A stretch of 64,000 nt of DNA from Callipepla californica brunnescens (lineage: Eukaryota > Chordata > Aves > Galliformes > Odontophoridae). Both the position numbers and the translations under genes were made by a program. Of the stretch, positions 37,401-48,660 are shown piece after piece. Under the pieces are notes generated by a model. It was not told the DNA's origin. It did not search any database and was given only the letters and a program-made list of their open reading frames with translations. The stretch is from NCBI GenBank assembly GCA_023055505.1, contig JALIRH010000004.1, positions 50,969,115-51,033,114 of the forward strand, written 5' to 3'. Within the stretch, counting starts at the first letter, position 1. Every line of letters begins with the position of its first letter.

Positions 37401-39068
37401 AGGCTTATCCTGTGCACACAGAACATGAACTGTGGGGCATTTACTCCATTGTGGTGACAAATAACCCACTGGAAAGGCAATGGCTCCATTTACCCCACAC
37501 TTCTCTCTTTGTTAGGAATGCACTGTGTCTGTAGCAGGCTCAGGGCCCTCTACCCTTTAGATAAAAGAGGATTTGCAGGTATAAGATGCAGCTGTGGCAG
37601 ATGCTTACCATCAGTTCTCCACTTAGATCACCCCTTAAAAGACAAATCATAGTCATCCACTGTAGATACAGAAAAGAAGCACAAAAGACCAACATCAGGC
37701 ACTGAGACAAAGAAGAGCGGACTGAGAGGCCTGAAGCTCACTAACATGCCTGCATCTCACAAATTAAACTGTGATGCGGGACTGGACAGCAATATGGGAA
37801 GAACTGGAAAGCAGAGACATATAAGAGAGAGAGGCATAGGAGAATGGCAACAGAAAAAATGGATAAAGAACCACAGGTTGAAGTCTGTAGAGGCATTAGT
37901 AAAAGCATCCCATCCCATCCCAATAGGCCTGGCCTGTTCTTTCACTGAGGTTCTTGTTCTTGGAAAGAGTCAGAGGAGGAGACAGGATAAAACATTTGAT
38001 GGAGAGAGAGAGAGAAAAGGCAGGGAGAAGTTCAGCACATCCAGCAAATCTGGAGACAAGGCAGGAGCCAGGATATAGCTCTAAAGTAGTTAATCACAAA
38101 AGCCTCAGCTGAACTGTCCTAAACCAAACATGCCACCAGAAAGCATTCCTGCAGCCTTGTAATAGCTCAGTGTCGCTCACAAAAGCCACAGCATGTCCAG
38201 CAGAACAGCAAGGTTAGTCAGTAAATCAATAATATGTCAAATCCCAAAGTCAATCTGAGTCTGATTCATCTTGAAAACACGACTCCCATGTCTTCAAACA
38301 GAGTCAAATTCTTCATAGGAAAAAAGTCTCTACTTCCCTGGGTGTTGTGAACAAGTAAATAAGTCTAGCAAAATCCAAACACAATTTGGCAGGATATAAT
38401 ACTTGTTGGAGATAATCCTACCTGCTGAAATTTCCTTTTAACCTCGGCGAAGACTCCAGTACATGCTAAGTATAATCAGGACAGATACCAATTCTCTCCC
38501 CATGGAAAGAAGAGAGAATGGTCTTCAAAATATTAAACTTACATCTAAGAGCGTGGCAGCAAAGAAAAAGTTCTAGGAATAGTTATCGTGGGAGGCTGCT
38601 GTCTGAAAGTAGGCTGGGTGGTTTGGGTTGTGATCGGTGTACGAACAGCATAACTCACCCCAGCTTTCGTGGGCAGTGGAGAAGTTCCCACTGTTGTGGT
38701 TTGTTGGGCTTCTCCTGAACACTGTGTAGGTTGGGAAGAGCCATGGTGCAGCTGGTAGAAATGCCCTCGGCACAACTTCTGCCTTGCCACCCAACTTGAA
38801 AACGACTCTCAAAGAAAAAAGGATTTATTGTTGTGTACATCTAAAGGTGCACTTTACAATTAGATGGCCCTCAGGCTCCATGGAGAAGTTTTCTGCAAAT
38901 GCCCATTAAGTTACACAAAGTATTTATTCAACTTCAATTAAAGCTCAGATCATGTACTAATTGTTAATTCTGTTGCAACAGAGCATGAGTTCCCTGATGA
39001 TTAAAGGATTGATATTGTTATTATTAATTATCATTTGTAGCATGGAAGGCTCCAGTATGATTTCCCCT
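34416..39068. other. Unique sequence, no gene seen
   Basis: About 4.6 kb without a recognised repeat family. The block at about 35090-35560 is AT-rich, CpG-poor and motif-rich and may be a conserved noncoding element. An imperfect 25-base direct repeat ('aaaaca..acttgtac') occurs at about 35726 and 35808. A (GA)n run lies at 38002. Confidence 0.45.
38002..38017. repeat. (GA)n microsatellite
   Basis: Seven GA units, followed by an A run. It sits in a longer purine-rich stretch (about 37970-38030). Confidence 0.85.
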
Positions 39069-39300
39069 ACAGAGGTAGGTGCTGTATACACTCTCCTGAA
39101 GAAGCATCCTTGGCCCTCAAAAACTTAGAAATCTAAGCAGACAGTGCAGACAAAAGAACCACCATTATCTGCCTTTTACAGATGGGGAACTGAGGCACTG
39201 AGAGATTAGGTGACTTGCCAACATCTGTGGAAGAATGGAGGATTAAACCTTGATCTCCAGAGTCCAAGTCTGGTGTTCAGTCACCGGACCAGCCTTCCCA
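39069..39300 (-). mobile_element. MIR-type CORE-SINE relic
   Basis: On the plus strand the text 'ccttttacagatggggaact', 'gaggcactgagagattagg', 'tgacttgcc', 'tggaggattaaaccttgat' and 'ctccagagtccaagtctgg' is the reverse of the MIR/CORE-SINE family. That family is tRNA-derived and was spread by L2/L3-type LINEs early in amniote history. The 5' (tRNA-like) end lies to the right at about 39240-39300 and the core at about 39165-39230. The left part (39069-39160) fits the longer 3' region known in sauropsid copies. It is an old insertion with no activity. Confidence 0.75.
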
Positions 39301-39879
39301 CTCCTGCGAATGTGTCACTGCTATCAGCTGCTCTGTTTTTTTTTCTCCCCAGTTCTACCTAATCCCTTTTCAAGGTGGCCCTCCAGGGAATGTTACTTAT
39401 GTGGGTCAAGACTTGATGCAGCCATGCCAATGAGGGACATGCTGCGTCTTCCTGCGGGCACCAGTGGCTCGCCTGGCAGTGCTGCTGCAGGGTGGCATCG
39501 CAGGAGCAAGGGCTTACAAAGTCATTTCTAGCTTTGAGGCAGAAAATCTATCACAAAACAGACAGGCAGCGGGGAAAGAGGAGGGTGGTCACGACGCCTT
39601 GCACTGCATCTGCAACTCCTTGTTCCAGTGGGGGGGTGTTCATGGAGGAAGATGGGGTTGCAAGATAAGAAGGAAAATCTTGAAAGTGGCTCCCTTGGGC
39701 ACTCTCAGTACTTATTTCTTGCGCTGCAATACCACCTGCAGGCCCAGCACAGGGCTGGGTGCTGCAGAGGAAAGGAAGCCCCATAGAGGCCCTCTGATTG
39801 CTGCTGCAGGCTTGGGTGCTGCCATGCCTACGCTGAGCCTTGGCTGCCCCCACACCAACACCCCCAAACTGAGCCGCTC
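39301..39879. other. GC-rich shoulder of the CpG block
   Basis: Sequence between the SINE and the CpG cluster. GC content rises along it, and the 264-codon open frame starts here (39464). No homology was recognised in the translation and no splice-site pattern was convincing. Confidence 0.4.
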
Positions 39880-40258
39880 AACCCATCCCCTCTGTAGGGA
39901 GAGACTGCGTGGCAGGGAGTCCCCAAGATGGCGTTGGGAGTGGAAAGCGGTCAGCCCTCCCCACGAAGCACGCGACGAGGCTCTTCCCCTTGTTGTGTGG
40001 GGAAGGCCAACCCTTTGTCCTCCAGCAGCGAGCCGCCCCGCTCCCCCAGCCCACGCCACGGCCCGGCCCTCGCCTCAACGCCTGTCACCCCGATTGCGGT
40101 GGGAGGGAGATCACAGGCGAGCGGCGGTATCTGCTCCGCAGACATCAGACAGTGTCGGAGCAAGGGTAATCCATTTATTTTTAGAGAAGTTTTCCACTTG
40201 GAGATCATACACACTGCAGATCACAGAAACACATGCAAGCATGAAATTTAATTTTTAA
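39464..40258 (+). other. 264-codon open frame, probably not a gene
   Basis: This is the longest open frame in the window and it runs through the CpG-rich block. The predicted product is rich in arginine, proline, alanine and serine, as expected from translating GC-rich DNA. I recognise no domain, signal peptide, membrane segment or repeat in it. Frames on the opposite strand are open over much of the same stretch (115, 100 and 87 codons), which points to few stop codons in GC-rich DNA rather than selection. A promoter-associated or first-exon frame cannot be excluded. Confidence 0.15.
39880..40170. promoter_or_regulatory. CpG-rich, island-like block
   Basis: By direct count there are about 22 CpG dinucleotides between 39901 and 40170, and the line 40021-40080 is 48 of 60 G or C. 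The surrounding desert has about one CpG per 100 bases. A GC-box-type core (GGGGCGG on the minus strand, about 40033-40039) is present, with no TATA box at a sensible distance. On the plus strand 'caagggtaatc' at the right edge (about 40161-40171) could serve as a weak splice donor. Such blocks usually mark promoters or CpG-rich enhancers; no linked transcript is visible. Confidence 0.5.
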
Positions 40259-41237
40259 GAATTCTTTTCCCGGGGCTTCCATGTAAAGCGGCAGTGAATG
40301 GGAAAAACTATAATCATGACAAGACAATTACAGGGGAGTTTTTTGCTAAGCATGAAAGTTTGAAAAAAGTGTTTAGGGAAAGAGGGAGGAAAAAAAAAAC
40401 ACACACACACACACACTGGGAAAGTCATTTTTTGTCCAGTCGTCTTGTTCCACTGAAGCAGAATTAGACATCACGTCACATAAGTAACTTTAAAAATAAT
40501 AATCGGCTTTAAAGTACCCAAGAAAAAGCCCCCTATGTTTGAGTTTAAACTACTTTTCCTGGTTTGGCTCTTTTAGTGCCACAGTGCATATGTAAATGAG
40601 GAAACTGCCTGTGACCTCCAAAATGCTGCAGAAACACATGCACTCATGCTTCTAGTTTGAAAGGACTGGGAGACATACATTAGGATTTGTGGGATTATGG
40701 TGAGAAAGCAGGAGTGATAACTTTGATGTTCTTTAAAAAAAAAAAAAATGGTGAAAAGAGAATACCGCAAGTGGTTTTTCTCTTCATGGCAAAGCCCTCC
40801 AGGAAAGTGCTAGCATGGAAAATGAATCCCCTCTCATCTTGCAGAGAGGCAATTCCTCCCATTCGAGCCTAAGTTCAGTGCCGTGGCGGTGCAGGGAGCT
40901 CAGATGCTGCGTGTCTGAGCTGTGTTCAGCCTGTGGATAAGCGGAGGGGCTAGTTCCTACAACAGGGAGCCACAAAAACTTCTTGGGTAGCAAATATTCC
41001 CTGCAAAATACATACTTATTGCACATCACAAAATGTAAATGAGAGTTGACTGTAAATCTGCGTGAGCAATGCGCCATCACTGCTTTGATAGTCACACATG
41101 TGAATATTAACTGTAGGGAGGGATTACGACTTATTTTTCTCATTAAGGCCAGTTCGTCCTAAGCTTTCCTCTGATATAGCAACAACTGCTTGGCCTGATT
41201 CATAACTGCACCGTCCCAGCAGTTTAAGTAAGAAGTA
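40171..41237. other. Unique sequence downstream of the CpG block
   Basis: AT-rich text with an A/CA compound repeat (40390) and an A run near 40735. The block at about 40171-40380 and the stretch near 41000-41160 are motif-rich and could be conserved. No exon was recognised. Confidence 0.45.
40390..40416. repeat. Poly(A) plus (AC)n microsatellite
   Basis: Ten A residues are followed directly by about nine AC units. It is a compound repeat, likely polymorphic. Confidence 0.92.
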
Positions 41238-41300
41238 AAGGTTGGAACTAGATGATCTTTGAGGTCCCTTCCAAATCAAGCCACCTTGTGATTCTATGAA
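41238..41300 (+). mobile_element. CR1 LINE, short 3' end fragment
   Basis: 'aggttggaactagatgatct', 'ttgaggtcccttccaaatc' and 'gtgattctatga' are the last 60 bases of CR1. The last unit carries a short insertion ('aagccacctt'). No further CR1 text lies to the left, so this is an extreme 5' truncation. Confidence 0.9.
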
Positions 41301-42865
41301 TTTACTATTGTGAATCTATGAAATGGAAATCCTGGTGAAAAATAGTCCTCTGATACACAGCCGAGGGAATAGAGATGGTAAGAATTGCTCCGAAATGATT
41401 TATCTGTTCTTACAGAAGGGGCAGGGGCTTTAGCACAGATTCCTTGGGAATAAAATTACATAAAGCAGAAAGGGTTTACCTTGTTTTTGCAGCACCGCAG
41501 CATTCCTTTGGGTCTCCCATCCCTGCGTCAGGCTGTGCTCCACTGCGGTCACGGGTGGAAATGCCACGCTCAGCTCTCCCCATTCTAGAGACAACACGGC
41601 AAAATGATTTGTTAAATTGTCAAAACTTACAGACGTGGTACAAAGTCAGAGCGGGGAAATTTGGATAGACTGAGCCTTCACCCTGTCCTAATCTCACCAC
41701 TGGAGGCTGTAAACATGATGGGTAAAGTGACAGTCTGGCTACAAATCTGTCTGGCAGCTTCATTAGACATCTTTCGCCTGACTGATTAAACTGCATTTAA
41801 GAACCACTTTCATTTTTTCAAGTCTTTTGTTTAAATTAAAAGGTCATGTTTTCAAGCGAGTGATCCGCTGCCCTCTCCAGTCTCCTGCCACAATACAGTT
41901 ACATTAGTACCAGTGTAGCACAAAGCAGGGTGAATCAGAGCCACAGACACCAACAAATGTCGCAGCCAGCGGAGGTTGCAGAAAGGGGTTTTTGTCTGTT
42001 CGTTATATGCCACAGCAGGGATACAAGCTTGAAAAGTCCCCCAGCCTCAGGCTTGGACTGTTTGTGTTGTGTGCTGGGGAACTCACAAAGAGGACTTGCT
42101 ACTTTTGCAAATGTACCAAAGCAGCTGGGATCGTGCAGCCTGTCTCCGTGCACCTTGTTTTCACTCATGCCTTGCTACTTGGGATTTTTGGTAGTTAAAC
42201 AAACAAAAATAATAATAACCAAAAAAGCCTGGGACCTGGGGCCCAATGCTGCCAAGTGCTGAGTGCCATCTGTCCCCATTGGCACGGAGCTGGTAGGATA
42301 TGGCCCCAATGCATGCAAGTGCCATCATTGCGGGGAGAGATGTCCTGGCTGAATTTCAGGCTTGGGCATGCTCTGGTTCTAACTAACCAAGCAGCACTCA
42401 GGTGAGGTACAGAAATCAAAGGAGCTGACCAAAAGGACTGAGAAGCAAATGTTGCCTCAGAGGGGCCCTGGCTTCCTGCTGGCACGAAAGAGGCAGCTCT
42501 ATGCCTGGCATAGAAGCCCACTCTACACCAAGGCAGTATAACAGTGGACTAAATTTTTACCAGATAAGTATTATATGGGTGCAAATTATTGTTACTATAG
42601 ATGGCCATACTCAACCCACCCTTGTGTGCCCTCTTCCATACCCTAGATGTCAACTCTGCTAACCAAGAGCATTATAAACATGACTTAATAAGCTGAACTG
42701 TAGCCTGGATTTGAATATTCATTGTGTCCTGAATCAGACACGCTTCTTTCCAAGTTACTTTTATAAACCATCTTAGGTCTGAACTCTGATTATGAAATGG
42801 CACACAGAAATCTACTTTCAGTAGGTTTAATGGATAAATACTTCCTCTCTTACTCAGACACAGTT
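41301..42865. other. Unique sequence, no gene seen
   Basis: No dispersed repeat or exon was recognised. A short AT-rich simple run (AAACAAACAAAAATAATAAT-like) lies near 42200. Open frames of about 110 codons on both strands around 41930-42520 overlap one another and are unrecognised. Confidence 0.5.
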
Positions 42866-42918
42866 ATGGTTGGACTAGATGATCTCAGAGGTCTTTTCCA
42901 ACCTTAATGGTTCTATGA
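42866..42918 (+). mobile_element. CR1 LINE, very short 3' end fragment
   Basis: 'tggttggactagatgatctc', 'agaggtcttttccaacctta' and 'atggttctatga' match the CR1 3' terminus with few changes. Only about 53 bp remain, making it the shortest confidently called copy. Confidence 0.9.
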
Positions 42919-45189
42919 AATCCTTGATAGTCACCAGGGTTTCCAAAAGCTCATCAGAACCTCTGAAAAATACTGCTTCTTTTTAATTGCAATGGACAGT
43001 CTCTTACAGCCATGGGTACATACCAATACTATAAGCACAACTGAACTCCTGCTGCATTTTTCACTCGTTAAAAAAGTCAAATGCCAACTACATGTAACAA
43101 CTGCATTATTGTTCTAAATTGAAGATGGCTTTTCTGACCCATCGGCATGGAAGCCGTTGAAATCCTATGGTGTAACCTTTGCTTTAGGACAACTTTTCTC
43201 TAATTGATGCGCCCCAGGTTCCCATGCAGGTATTGACAGCAGAAAATACTCTTAAGCATTTAAAAGTAAATCCTTGACGTTTATATCCCTTACAGTAAGT
43301 CCAATGATCCCTGCCATGCTCTGTTCCCCAGTTAGAAATCTGATGCAGAGTAGAAAACCCAGAACACACAGTTACATTTTCTCAGTTATGTGGATTGTTG
43401 TAGATAAGAGCAATGAATATGATTCAGCAACAAGCAAGAATATTTTGGAAACGAACAGGGCTAAAGCAGTGTGTAAGTTTTTTTTCTGAATGGGTCTCCT
43501 TCTGTACAGCTAGAAAATTTATAAAACTGAAATGAAAGATTTTTTCCTTCCCAATACCTAAGAGAAAGGCTTTGACTGACCCTTTCATTTCTTCTCACAG
43601 GCCACATGTTTTTCCACAACTATCCAACTATGAATAGGCACAACCATTCCAGTAAGCCGAGAGTTTGTGCTGCCAGCAATTATATCAGCGACCCGGGACC
43701 TTACGTGTCATTTAATAGCTACATTCATAGAGGGAGAGTTGAAAAGAACAACCACAATAAGACGCAGTTAATTATGGATGTGTTTAGAAACAGTCTAATG
43801 AATAATAAACAACATTTTATTTCCTGTGCCTACTACGCAGTGGCAAATAATTAAGAATCAAAAGAATTCCAAGTATTAGGTAACAATCAGAAAACTTGTG
43901 CAAGATTTTTTTTCCGCTCGAGTTTAATTGGTTCATTGTTCCCATGAACCATAAACCATGGGGTTGATAGTGGTGCTAAAGTTTACTTCTATAAAGGAAG
44001 ATTAACATATTCGGGAACTTTACCCTAATCCTTGTTTTGCGTTAACTCAAGCAGATTGGATTAGTAATTCTTACCTACCACCCACTAGAAGAAAACGGGC
44101 TTCTTTTCTCAGACAACTGGCTGTATTGTACCTTCATGTGCATTATCTGCACTGAAAGCATTCTGCGGAAAGAAATAATGTGAAGTGAAAGGGAAAAGGG
44201 TTTTACACTGTGGTGGCAAGAAACAACTGCTGACATTGCAGAGTCTGGACACTAATGAAGGGCTAGTCCTGTTTCTCCCCAGTTCATGTGCTGCTATTTC
44301 AGGCAAAATGAGAATAAAACTTCCAAACTTCTCATGCAGGATAATCACTAAAACAAAGGAAAGTTGATTTACCGATTCTGATGTGGAGAGCTGTGGGGTG
44401 CACTGGCAGCAGCCCAGGGAAGAAGCAGAACTTCCCCCTTTACAGTCCATAGCCCAGACCGTCCTGCTCCCTCTTTACATGCAGAAGCTATACCTTTACA
44501 GAGCAAGATCCCAGCAAGAGAGAAATGCTAGCATTGACACGAAGGACTGAAACCAGCTTCAGGATTCTCTGAAGCTTATTTATTGGCAAGCATTGTCTAG
44601 ATGCTTCACAGGGGAAAATGCCCTTACCCATACACAAACACACTTGGTCAGATCTTTTCTAGTGTTTGTCAATGTGTAACGTCAGGAAATCTGATTTTTC
44701 TTTTTTGTCTGACTAGGCAGAATCAAATTATTTTCCACAGTATGTATGAGCACTGACCCAGAGGAACGCGGCAGCTCCATGGATTGTAGATAGAGGACCA
44801 AACCATGAAGAGCCATGGAACAGCCTGGTACACTTGATGGTTTCTCTCCAACCTCCATTCAAGCAGAAAACTGTGAAACATCCACCAAGTGTGGCAGAAG
44901 CTCACAGAAGCAAATGCCAAGGTACCGAAAGGCAGCTCTTTAATGTCTTGTTCTGGTTATCTCTGCACCTCAACAGAGTCTTCTCCCGATGAAAGAAAAT
45001 TAATTGCCCTTTGGTTGATTTCTCTCTATTTTATAATATTAAGGGATGCCTGTACATTAGTAAAGCATTAAGAATATACACTTGCCAAAACTAGAGGAGC
45101 TAAAAAGCTAGCAAACACATGTGCCCTAACAGTGGTGAAATTAGTATAAGCATAAATACAAGCTCCTATTAAAGAGCAGCAAGCAACAC
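42919..45189. other. Unique sequence including a possible conserved element
   Basis: No dispersed repeat was recognised. The block at about 43560-44060 stands out. A strong acceptor-like 'ttcatttcttctcacag' (43584-43601) precedes an 82-codon frame (43606-43854) rich in N, H, S and Y. It is followed by AT-rich text with a 7-base inverted repeat, ggttcat (43930-43936) and atgaacc (43944-43950). The amino-acid make-up argues against coding; a conserved noncoding element is the better guess. Confidence 0.35.
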
Positions 45190-45467
45190 CAGGGACTGGG
45201 GACTGACTGACTCCTCAGCAAGGTCTGTTGTGATAGGAAGGAGGGATAAGGTTTCAAACTAAAAGAGGGGAGATTTAGATCTAGGCTCTGGAAGAGGTTG
45301 CCCAGATAGGTGTTGGATGTCCTGTCCCTGGAGACACTCAATGGCAGGCTGGATGGGGCTTTGAGCACCTAATGGAGCACTGTGTATCCCTGATTATTGC
45401 AGGGGAGTTGGATCACGGTCTTTAAGAGTCCCTTCCAACTCAAACTATTCTATGGTTCTATGATTTC
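45190..45467 (+). mobile_element. CR1 LINE, 3' region with an internal deletion
   Basis: The copy starts at about 'ctgttgtgataggaaggag', passes 'gataaggtttcaaactaaa', 'gaggggagatttagat', 'gaagaggttgcccagatag', 'caggctggatggggctttg' and 'ggagttggatcacggtctt', and ends in 'ttctatggttctatgattt'. Near 45280 the text jumps from 'agatttagat' to 'ctggaagaggttgccc', so about 45 bases present in other copies (24334, 16692) are missing. It shares the 'cccttccaactcaaac' tail class with 12857 and 16692. Confidence 0.95.
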
Positions 45468-48219
45468 ATGGGCAAAGAGCAATGCTACCTGCTAGCTGTA
45501 TGAAAGAAACCAAATGGATAAATGGTTTTTCTCTGTATCTCTAATCGGACCTCAGAACTTACTGATAAACCCCACTTACTTATTCCTGCTAGTTAGCAGA
45601 GATATTACTGAGCTCTGAACAAAAAGGAGCACCTTAAAGATGCTCCATCTCATTCCTCCTCTTTTCAGCCTATTGCTATCTCAGATGCTCAAGGACTGAC
45701 TTTCCTATTAAGCCAAGCTTGATATTTTGGAAGGCAGAAGCAGCTCACCAGCAGGAAAATTACAGAGGCATTACAGTAGTCTTTCCTCAATGTGCCATAG
45801 ATTGAAAGAAACAACAATCACCCCTAACTAATAACAACAGCAATGGACGCATGAGATTAAGACCGAAGATCTCTTGATGCTGTACAGAGTCAAGAAACTC
45901 CTTGTAAGTTATTTTACTGTCCTAAAGATGGGGGCTATGTGCCCACCTCTGCCATGTCTCCTACGAGCCACAAACTCTGGTGTATCTCCATTCACTAGCC
46001 CAGCAGCATTTTCCCTTCATCAACCTTCTGAGTATGAAAAATAGAAATTTCAGAGTGCTCAGCACATGTAGTGAATCCCACAGAAGGGTCCTGACGTTTT
46101 ATAGATCCCCTGAGTACAAATGTAAAGCTTGTTAGCTTATTTCTGGAGCTACTTTTCAGCACCTAGGGAACAAGATAACTCTAGAGTGCCCCAAGGATCC
46201 TCCAGAACTTGAACCAAGCCTGTGTGTTTTCTCAGGGGGAATTTTGGGGTTTCCAGAAACAAGTGACCTGCCACTGAGCCTTGCATTGCTGTCACTCAAT
46301 ACCTCTTTCCTCCTGGGAAAACTGTTGATTCTGCCATGTCAATAAAATGAAAATGAGAAGTGGATCAATAAATTACTCAGACACTTTGTATTATCCGTTA
46401 CGAAAGCTGCCAGTACGAATTTTCCACCTTCTCCCTTTTTCATGATTTTACACCAAGCTGTGCAAAACACACAGTGTATCGTTTATTGTTTGGGATTTTA
46501 TTAAGAAAAAAATAAATAGAACCTCTAAGTACTAATTTCAAACTGTTGTGGTGAACTCTCCCTTTTTTTATTACATAATAGAGACTCTTTTGTCCTCAGT
46601 TTTCCATCTGTTTGCTAAGCATTTTTCACTTGAAGACTCAATTAGGACAAAAAACCCCACACAATCATTCAATTCAAAAATTAATTTGGAGATCAAGGGA
46701 CTGACTTAGGCCTATACCAGTGACTAAAAGCGATTCAGGCTTTGTCACATGATCCAAGAGAACTGAGCAACAACAGTTTAGCTGCTTTAATCCTCCTTAA
46801 TTTGAGTGCAAAGAAATTCACATGTGCTACTAAGAACATTTTGCGAGTACACTGTGTCCATTTTTCTGGGTCCCCATGTCCAAAGTCTTTGTGTCATTGA
46901 GGGCTCATGACATCCTTCAATTAATAACCCTCATGCAGACAAATGAAATGCACACTATTTTGCAGAGATAGGGAGAGACCTGCCCTGAGGATAACCTGCT
47001 GAGGAAGAGGTGCTTTCCACTAGCACATCTCACAAGCAGGAGTGATAGCAACAACAGCACTGTCAGGGATGTGGCAGTGAATTAGGTCCTGCTGTTCCAG
47101 GCATGTTGCAAAGAGGAATGCCGTCAATGACCTAAAGAGAATATTTAAAGAAATAATATAGCTATGTCACAGGAAGCTTAGCAAATATAGTTTTGTGCAT
47201 GCTTTGCGCAGAATATCGGCTTACTAGATAAAAGCTACCCCCACCAGCTCTCACTACCTAAAATGAGTGTGTTGGGACTACACATAGGGCATCAGTCCAC
47301 CTAAAGTTCAGTTATAGCTTGTGCCAATGGGGATAACCAAGCAAATTTTCACTAGATCAAGGAAAACTTACAAAAATCCCATCCAGCAAACACCCACATG
47401 CACACATACTCTTTTCCTCTTCAATGCCACGTGTGTTTGCTGGTTTTGGAAGAACTTAATTAAAGTTGGTAGTGAAAGTTCCAAGAAGAGACAGTCCTTT
47501 ACAGTAAATGTGCTGTGATTGTTCTGGGTTTGCTCTGCCTCTCCTCCTTGTCTGGTCTCGTGGTGAGACAACATAATCCAAGAGAACAAAAAGCTGAAAT
47601 CGACTATGCTCATTTTTCATCCTCCCTCTGACAAAGCAAATGGCAGTGGAGTGGTCTTGAGCAGCTTGATTCAAGCAAGGAGCCATGTCCATGGCCACAT
47701 ACAGCAGCTACAGGTGCCCAGTTCACAAACACTTTTTCTACAGGAAAGCTCCCTTCCTAAGAGCATGGATGCAGCAGCAACCTTCTCTAAAGACTTTGTT
47801 TACAAGGGAAGTCCGGTGTGAAGATACATCATTTCTCCCATTCCCTTTCAATTTCTAGATGTCTGGTGAGGTGTCCATAGGAGTTCCATAGAGTAGGTGG
47901 AAGCTGCTCTAGAAAGGACAAAACCATCACCCTTCTGCTGAAAAATATGCCAGGGCAAGAGTGTGAAACTGGGTTGAAGAAGCCAAATAAAACAAATGGA
48001 CAGCAGCCCTGGGCAGGGTGGTATACAATTGCACTGTACTGAAGGGCACAGATTGTCTCCTTAACCCTGCCCTGCTGTAACCTTGACTCATCAAGCCCTT
48101 GCTCCTAAGTCTGGACCTTGTCTGGCTCAGCAGAGACCCATTTTCCTGGAAAGGTGCAGGTGAAGTCCTACATCCAGGTGTTTCACATTGAGAACTGTAT
48201 GTAGATTCAGTTGAGATTT
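45468..48219. other. Unique sequence, no gene seen
   Basis: No repeat family or exon was recognised in 2.75 kb. Between 45490 and 47300 no frame of notable length is open on either strand, consistent with noncoding AT-rich DNA. Confidence 0.5.
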
Positions 48220-48462
48220 CATAGAATCATAAAATCATTAAGGTTGGAAACACCACTAAGGTCATCAGCTCATCACCACCATACCATAAAGCCCAGATCC
48301 TCAGTACCACATTTACCCTTTTATTGAACACCTTCAGGCAAAACAACTCCACCACCTCGCTGGGCAGTCTGTTCCAGCACCTGACCACTCTTCTGGAGAA
48401 GAAATTTTTCCTAATACCCAACCTGAGCCTCCCCTGCCACAACTTCAAGATATTACCATGAC
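48220..48462 (-). mobile_element. CR1 LINE, 3' region with readable ORF2 C-terminus
   Basis: The plus strand begins with the reversed tail 'catagaatcataaaatcatt' and continues through 'aggttggaaacaccactaag', 'cttcaggcaaaacaactcc', 'gtctgttccagcacctgac' and 'gaagaaatttttcctaatac'. On the minus strand the end of ORF2 stays in one frame: 'LGIRKNFFSRRVVRCWNRLP' followed by 'SEVVELFCLKVFNKR'. This is the conserved RVVxxWNxLPxEVV region of CR1 ORF2. The rest of ORF2 is absent. Confidence 0.95.
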
Positions 48463-48660
48463 TTAGCCATAACTGAACACCATTTAGCACATAGAAGTCT
48501 CAAGGGGCTCTTTGTCCCCACTTTTGCCTTAATTTACAGCTACATGAAGGTATGCGATTAGCTGACATCTTGGGAAGGAGCACCCACCAAGCCACACCAA
48601 TTGTAGGAATCTGCTCACTTAGACTACAAACCTCCAAAACGCTGGAAGGTCGATTACAAA
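48463..48660. other. Unique sequence leading into a CpG cluster
   Basis: Nothing recognised. It separates the CR1 copy from the CpG-rich block. Confidence 0.4.

Noticed and set aside
39464..40258. 264-codon open frame as a protein gene
   Set aside because: It lies in GC-rich DNA where stops are rare, the opposite strand is open too, and the product has no recognisable domain. It is listed only as an open frame with low confidence.
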